The position numbers and the translations under genes are program-made. A DNA stretch of 64,000 bases from REEB76 sp963774895 (GTDB lineage Bacteria > Pseudomonadota > Gammaproteobacteria > Natronospirales > REEB76). Shown here piece after piece: positions 59,518-64,000 of the stretch. The notes beneath the pieces are model-generated. The model was not told the origin of the DNA. It made no database searches and was given only the letters and a program-made list of their open reading frames with translations. Every line of letters starts with the position of its first letter. Position 1 is the first letter of the stretch. The stretch lies in contig CAVZGN010000004.1 of assembly GCA_963774895.1 (NCBI GenBank), forward strand, positions 248,001 through 312,000. The letters run 5' to 3'.

Positions 59518-62105
59518 CAGACCACCACGTTCACAAGTTTGCCCGGAACCACGATTACTTTTTTTACCGCTTTACCATCCACGAACTTCCGTACATTGGT
59601 TTCTGAAAGTGCCGCCTGTTCGAGCTGAGCGCGCCCCGCATCTGTAGGCACAGATATCCGGCCGCGCAGCTTGCCGTTCACCTGCACCACCAATTCGATG
59701 CTGTCACGTAGCAGCGCGATCTCTTCCGGCTTGGGCCAGGGCATGGACATCACCGATGCCTCATGGCCAAGCTCACGCCAGAGTGTCTCACAAATATACG
59801 GAGCCATGGGCGCCAGCATCAAAGTGACAATCTCAAAACCTTCCTGCTTCAGCGCCCGATCCTGATCGGTGGCGCCGGTGCTGTGCGTCAGGGCATTTAA
59901 CAGCTCCATGATGGCCGCCACCGCTGTATTGAAAGTATAGCGGCGACCGATATCGTCACCCACCTTGGATAGGGTCTCGTGGATTTGACGGCGCAAGGTA
60001 CGCTGATCGTCATTGAGTGAGGCGACTGCTAGTTTCGGTACAGGTCCAGCATTCACGTGCTCCGCCACTGCCCTCCACAGCCGCTTGAGGAAACGATGTG
60101 CGCCTTCCACTCCAGTGGCTGACCATTCCAGAGTCTGTTCCGGTGGCGCCGCAAACAGCATGAATAGCCGTAGGGTGTCAGCTCCGTACTTGTCCACCAG
60201 CGGCTGCGGATCCACGCCATTGGCTTTGGATTTGGACATGGTGCCCATGCCGCCGTATTCCACCGGTTTGCCATCCTGTCTGAAAGTCGCCCCTGTGATT
60301 TGTCCATTAGTGTCGTAAGCCGGCGTGACTTCATCCGGGTCGAAATAGCTGAGCCCGCCGGCCGAGCCCTTTCGATAGTAGATGTGATTCAGCACCATGC
60401 CTTGGGTCAGCAGGTTGGTGAAAGGCTCATCGAACTGCACCAATTTGAGGTCGCGCATCACCCGCGTCCAGAAGCGCGAATACAGCAGATGCAGGATGGC
60501 ATGTTCGATGCCGCCGATATATTGGTCCACCGGCAGCCAGTAATTGACGCGCGCATCCACCATGGCCCGGACGTTATCCGGACAGGCATAACGCATGTAG
60601 TACCAGGACGAATCCACGAAGGTATCCATAGTGTCGGTTTCGCGGCGCGCTTTCGCGCCGCACATCGGGCAGATGCAGTCCACGAAAGCTGTGCATTTTG
60701 CCAACGGATTGCCGCTGCCGTCTGAGATCAGATCCTCCGGCAATACCACCGGCAGATCTTTATCCGGCACCGGCACATCGCCGCAGAGTTCGCAATGGAT
60801 GATCGGAATGGGACATCCCCAGTAGCGTTGACGCGAGATGCCCCAGTCCCGCAGCCGGTACACGGTGCGTTTCTCGCCCAGCTTTTTGCTTCTGAGATCT
60901 GCCGCGATGGCATCGATGGCTGCGGCTGAAGTCAGGCCATCGTATTTAGCGGAATTCACCATGAGGCCGTAGTCGAGCAAGGCTGCCTGCATGGATACCG
61001 GATCCGGCGCCGAACCATCCTCTGGCCGCACCACGACTTTGATCGGCAGAGCATGCTTGCGGGCAAACTCGAAATCCCGCTGGTCATGGGCTGGCACCGC
61101 CATAACCGCGCCTTCGCCGTAGCCCATGAGTACGTAGTTCGCCACCCATACTGGAAGCTTGGCGTCCATCAGCGGATGGCGCACATACAGTCCTGTGGGC
61201 ACACCCTTCTTCTCCTGGGTGGCGAGTTCGGCTTCGGTGATGCCTCCCTGGCGACATTCCTCGATGAAGACCGCGACTCGCGGATCATGGGCTGCGGCCT
61301 TTGCTGCCAGCGGATGCTCAGCCGCTATCGCGATATAGGTTGCGCCCATGAGGGTGTCGGCACGCGTCGTGAATACTTTGAGTACGCCGCCGTCGTAGGG
61401 GAAGCCGATCTCCACGCCCTCACTCCTGCCGATCCAGTTGGCCTGCATGGTCTTGACGCGCTCCGGCCAGCCGCTGAGCCCGTCGAGCGCGCTCAGCAGC
61501 TCCTCCGCGTAGGCGGTGATGCGCAGGTAATACATGGGGATTTCGCGCTTCTCCACCAGCGCGCCGGTGCGCCAGCCGCGGCCGTCGATTACCTGCTCGT
61601 TGGCCAACACCGTCTGGTCCACCGGATCCCAGTTCACGCTGCCGGTGGTCTTGTAGGCGATGCCCATCTCCAACATGCGCAGGAATAGCCACTGGTTCCA
61701 CTCGTAGTAGTTCGGATCGCAGGTGGTGATCTCCCGCGACCAGTCGATGGCGAATCCCAACGATTGCAGCTGCTTGCGCATGTAGGCGATGTTGTCGTAG
61801 GTCCATCGGGCCGGCGGCACGCCGTTTTTGATGGCGGCATTTTCCGCCGGCAGGCCGAAGGCATCCCAGCCCATGGGCTGCAACACGCATTTGCCTTGCA
61901 TGCGCTGGTAGCGGGTGATCACGTCACCGATGGTGTAATTGCGCACGTGACCCATGTGCAGCCGGCCGCTGGGGTAAGGCAGCATGCACAGGCAGTAATA
62001 CTTAGCCTCGTGCTTGTGTTCCACAGCGGCGAATGAATTGTTCTCCATCCATGTTTTACGGGCATCGGCTTCCAGGGATTGTGCGCTGTATTCTGTTCGC
62101 ATCAT
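59517..62105 (-). CDS. leuS: Leucyl-tRNA synthetase
   Basis: 862 residues. HIGH-type motif in CMLPYPSGRLHMGHVRNY, and the KMSKS loop as GGMGTMSKSKANGVD. The editing domain has TTRADTLMGATYIAIA and the zinc-like CELCGDVPVPDKDLPVVLPE insert with CPMCGAKARRETDTMDTFVDSSWY. It charges tRNA-Leu with leucine. An ATG at 62102 also in frame could start the protein one codon later; the upstream gene ends inside this ATGATG. Confidence 0.98.
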   Translation of the reverse strand: MMRTEYSAQSLEADARKTWMENNSFAAVEHKHEAKYYCLCMLPYPSGRLHMGHVRNYTIGDVITRYQRMQGKCVLQPMGWDAFGLPAENAAIKNGVPPARWTYDNIAYMRKQLQSLGFAIDWSREITTCDPNYYEWNQWLFLRMLEMGIAYKTTGSVNWDPVDQTVLANEQVIDGRGWRTGALVEKREIPMYYLRITAYAEELLSALDGLSGWPERVKTMQANWIGRSEGVEIGFPYDGGVLKVFTTRADTLMGATYIAIAAEHPLAAKAAAHDPRVAVFIEECRQGGITEAELATQEKKGVPTGLYVRHPLMDAKLPVWVANYVLMGYGEGAVMAVPAHDQRDFEFARKHALPIKVVVRPEDGSAPDPVSMQAALLDYGLMVNSAKYDGLTSAAAIDAIAADLRSKKLGEKRTVYRLRDWGISRQRYWGCPIPIIHCELCGDVPVPDKDLPVVLPEDLISDGSGNPLAKCTAFVDCICPMCGAKARRETDTMDTFVDSSWYYMRYACPDNVRAMVDARVNYWLPVDQYIGGIEHAILHLLYSRFWTRVMRDLKLVQFDEPFTNLLTQGMVLNHIYYRKGSAGGLSYFDPDEVTPAYDTNGQITGATFRQDGKPVEYGGMGTMSKSKANGVDPQPLVDKYGADTLRLFMLFAAPPEQTLEWSATGVEGAHRFLKRLWRAVAEHVNAGPVPKLAVASLNDDQRTLRRQIHETLSKVGDDIGRRYTFNTAVAAIMELLNALTHSTGATDQDRALKQEGFEIVTLMLAPMAPYICETLWRELGHEASVMSMPWPKPEEIALLRDSIELVVQVNGKLRGRISVPTDAGRAQLEQAALSETNVRKFVDGKAVKKVIVVPGKLVNVVV

Positions 62106-63841
62106 GCAACCGGTTTTGGATTTGCTTGCTGATCGGCCTGTGTATCCAACAACGCATAGAACAAAGCCATATAGATCACATACCAGGTGATCATCATGGA
62201 GTGTATAAAAATCGTGTCGGTCAGCGCATAGATTGCAAACCCGGCCACGGTCAATACACCCGCCATACCTATGGCATGCATCGCCTGAACCGGGCTGCGC
62301 GTCGCTTGCAGGAAACGCATTGCTGGAAACAAAAGTATAGCCAGCAATGCAATGAATCCAAGGATACCGCGGCTTGAGAGGGCTTCCAGATAATCATTGT
62401 GTGGATGGTCGTAAGATCCAACAAAGGGAGCGATCACACCTTTGTCTATCAGCTCATCGGTTTTAACCTGATACGCTCCTGTACCTACGCCTAATAGTGG
62501 ATGACTAAGAAACAGCCGCCAAGCAGAACGCCACATTTCAAAGCGTTTACCCACTGATGTATCCGCAATGGATAAAGTATATTCACCAGGATAGTTTTCC
62601 AATGGAACTATCCAGATTTTCTCTTTGGCTGGTAAATATATTTTGACCAATGTTCCAGTTCTCCCCTTAGAGATAATTTCTTTCAAAATGTAATGTTGGG
62701 AATTGAAAACCGAACTCGTCGAATTTTGCCCATTCAATGAAATTATTCCAACACCCCGCACTAGTAATTTGCTGAATTGAGCGCTTCCATCACTGGGGAT
62801 ACGTGGGAAATAATACCAATCTCCTTTAGAGGCATCATTATTTGCCAATTCAACGGCGTACGCTGCTTTGCAAAAACCACCTTGAAGTAACTCCGGGTCA
62901 ATAACGGTATTTCCGACCAGTGAAGAATTGAGATTTTCAGGATACGTTTTCAACCAGGTCTCCAAGAAAGCGCTTTGATTATCACAACGCTCTTGCTGAT
63001 CCCGCTGAGTATTTTGATAATTGAAGGCATTCAAGCCGATAAAATAATTCCGTGTGCTGCGGACAGCGTGTTTGATGCGCCCTTGTGTATCAGTGCCCGC
63101 TATAAAATAAGATGAAGAAAACACGGCAATAATTACCGTTAATATGGCGAAGAGATACCGCCCTTTGAGAAACCCGCCTGCGGGTGTAGCCAACATAGGC
63201 ATTAATATAATTATAGGCAGCCATGCGCCCCGTGTTCCGGATAGCAATGTCGCTGTAATACCGCCAGCCAAGCATAAAATCAGCAATGGTACTGAGTATC
63301 TGCGTCTCGAAGCTGCCATCAAACCAAAACCAGCCACTACACACAACACCATGGTGGTGGTTAGATCGCCAAAGATAATTGAAAGATTGGTTTGCGCATT
63401 CACCCTGATAGGTCCATGGGCCTGCATAAATTCCAAGCAAGCCATAATGCCGGCCGAAAGCGCCCCCACTGCCAGGCCGATGAATACCGTCTTTGCCGTA
63501 GGCGGGTACCGCCGGAAAGCCAGATACACTGGCACGATGAACAGAAACCGCAGGTAGCGTCCCAGAAAATGGAACCCGGTTACAGTCTGATAGCCGGCTA
63601 CATAGGACAGCACGGTCACCGCGAACAGAACAGTGAAAGCCAGGCACAGTATTCCGCTATCCCGGTTCAGCCAGACATAGGCGCTATCCCGTATCCACAC
63701 CCAGACACCGACGATCGCCAGCAAACCAAGCGTATAGCTGTCGCCATGATTTATGAAAAGTGTGGCGGCTGGATACGCCAGCACTAAAACTGTGACAAAC
63801 AGCCGTAGCAGCTGATCAGCGCGTGTACTGAATGTATTCAT
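62102..63841 (-). CDS. waaL: O-antigen ligase family protein (WaaL/Wzy_C) with long periplasmic insertion
   Basis: 579 residues, longer than the common 400-430. About twelve membrane helices. Conserved ligase features: SGTRGAWLPI with Arg204, the periplasmic-loop start RIKHAVRSTRNYF, then after a large insert RFEMWRSAWRLFLSHPLLGVGTG and HPHNDYLEALSSRGILG with the essential His. Residues 275-428 are not explained by the family: beta-rich, with three or four cysteines (QQERCDNQS, GGFCKAAY), and encoded by AT-rich DNA (about 35% G+C in the segment sampled). It joins O-antigen to lipid A-core in the periplasm, or a related polymer. Overlaps the leuS start by four bases. Confidence 0.85.
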   Translation of the reverse strand: MNTFSTRADQLLRLFVTVLVLAYPAATLFINHGDSYTLGLLAIVGVWVWIRDSAYVWLNRDSGILCLAFTVLFAVTVLSYVAGYQTVTGFHFLGRYLRFLFIVPVYLAFRRYPPTAKTVFIGLAVGALSAGIMACLEFMQAHGPIRVNAQTNLSIIFGDLTTTMVLCVVAGFGLMAASRRRYSVPLLILCLAGGITATLLSGTRGAWLPIIILMPMLATPAGGFLKGRYLFAILTVIIAVFSSSYFIAGTDTQGRIKHAVRSTRNYFIGLNAFNYQNTQRDQQERCDNQSAFLETWLKTYPENLNSSLVGNTVIDPELLQGGFCKAAYAVELANNDASKGDWYYFPRIPSDGSAQFSKLLVRGVGIISLNGQNSTSSVFNSQHYILKEIISKGRTGTLVKIYLPAKEKIWIVPLENYPGEYTLSIADTSVGKRFEMWRSAWRLFLSHPLLGVGTGAYQVKTDELIDKGVIAPFVGSYDHPHNDYLEALSSRGILGFIALLAILLFPAMRFLQATRSPVQAMHAIGMAGVLTVAGFAIYALTDTIFIHSMMITWYVIYMALFYALLDTQADQQANPKPVA

Positions 63842-63849
63842 TGTTTTGT

Positions 63850-64000
63850 TTATATCGGGGTGCGCCGAACCATTGATATCTCAGATTGCCCTTTTAACCG
63901 CCACCTTGCCCATCCTGCGGCGATCAGCAACAGCATACAGCCAATTACAACTGCTGCATTACCTATATATAGGTAAGGTGTGCCGCCTGCATACGGCACA
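63850..64000 (-). CDS. lnt: C-terminal end of apolipoprotein N-acyltransferase (partial)
   Basis: The last 49 codons on the minus strand read VPYAGGTPYLYIGNAAVVIG, then a hydrophobic helix CMLLLIAAGWARW and a basic tail to TAA at 63850. The GxTPYxxxGN block preceding a final membrane helix is the pattern of the C-terminus of Lnt, which adds the third acyl chain to lipoproteins. Little sequence is available, so the call is tentative. Confidence 0.55.
   Translation of the reverse strand, partial: VPYAGGTPYLYIGNAAVVIGCMLLLIAAGWARWRLKGQSEISMVRRTPI

Noticed and set aside
508..63970. Recurrent TATATA hexamers in coding and non-coding sequence (near 508, 3402, 5778, 13943, 18313, 20142, 21115, 26115, 29498, 31552, 47177, 63966)
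   Set aside because: Somewhat more than I would expect at this G+C, but mostly explained by Leu-Tyr or Tyr-Ile codon pairs; the count was by eye and no shared context was found.

Overview
The window is a stretch of chromosome from a Gram-negative gammaproteobacterium, by eye about 55-60% G+C. Evidence for this is the lipid A and LPS core genes (waaA, hldE, an lpxL-type acyltransferase, kdkA, a GT9 heptosyltransferase, a waaL-type ligase, lptE, the end of lnt), the OmpR/EnvZ pair, TolC/RND efflux, the operon rng-yhdP-nitrilase-tldD with pmbA and yjgA (darP) nearby, and the operon leuS-lptE-holA-nadD-rsfS-rlmH. The order pcm-rhodanese-tolC facing waaA, together with kdkA and abundant GTAG-type palindromic repeats, recalls Xanthomonadales and relatives. 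I cannot name a genus.

Layout. 1-1449: a truncated RibD/DHFR-like reductase and two AT-rich unknown genes. 1510-4107: a lone divergent panB, a DinJ/YafQ-type toxin-antitoxin pair with a palindromic operator, an NTF2-like exported protein, and an intact REP-associated tyrosine transposase (RAYT) surrounded by five copies of a 29-bp REP. 4116-6170: thiC with a TPP riboswitch. 6206-14096: a DUF2459 lipoprotein gene, then a minus-strand LytTR two-component system, HlyD-type adaptor, ABC ATPase, two FtsX-type permeases and a lipoprotein, apparently one export system. 14374-22511: pcm, rhodanese, tolC and the LPS core genes. 22508-31363: an EnvZ/OmpR-type pair divergent from an OMF-adaptor-RND efflux operon, followed by a dienelactone hydrolase. 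31616-35200: two exported proteins, a candidate small membrane protein with a 10-codon leader, and ompR-envZ. 35223-41365: a large BNR-repeat exported protein, an AT-rich methyltransferase, and two tandem isoaspartyl peptidases (cytosolic and exported). 41431-49774: pmbA and tldD, separated by darP, purE, purK and an S53 protease. 49771-56090: a small exported protein, yhdP, rng and maf. 56281-64000: rlmH-rsfS-nadD-holA-lptE-leuS, an unusually long waaL-type ligase, and the 3' end of lnt.

The genes are mostly envelope biogenesis and envelope defence (LPS core, YhdP, LptE, three regulated transport or sensor loci), plus housekeeping. The most distinctive features are two REP families (one with its RAYT present, the other supplying stop codons to two convergent genes), a toxin-antitoxin operator built on the REP stem sequence, a non-contiguous lpxL/kdkA/GT9 arrangement, a tandem response-regulator box between a two-component system and its neighbouring efflux operon, a leader-plus-microprotein pair divergent from ompR-envZ, and an AT-rich domain inserted in the periplasmic loop of the O-antigen ligase. 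No CRISPR array, tRNA, rRNA, prophage or integron was seen.
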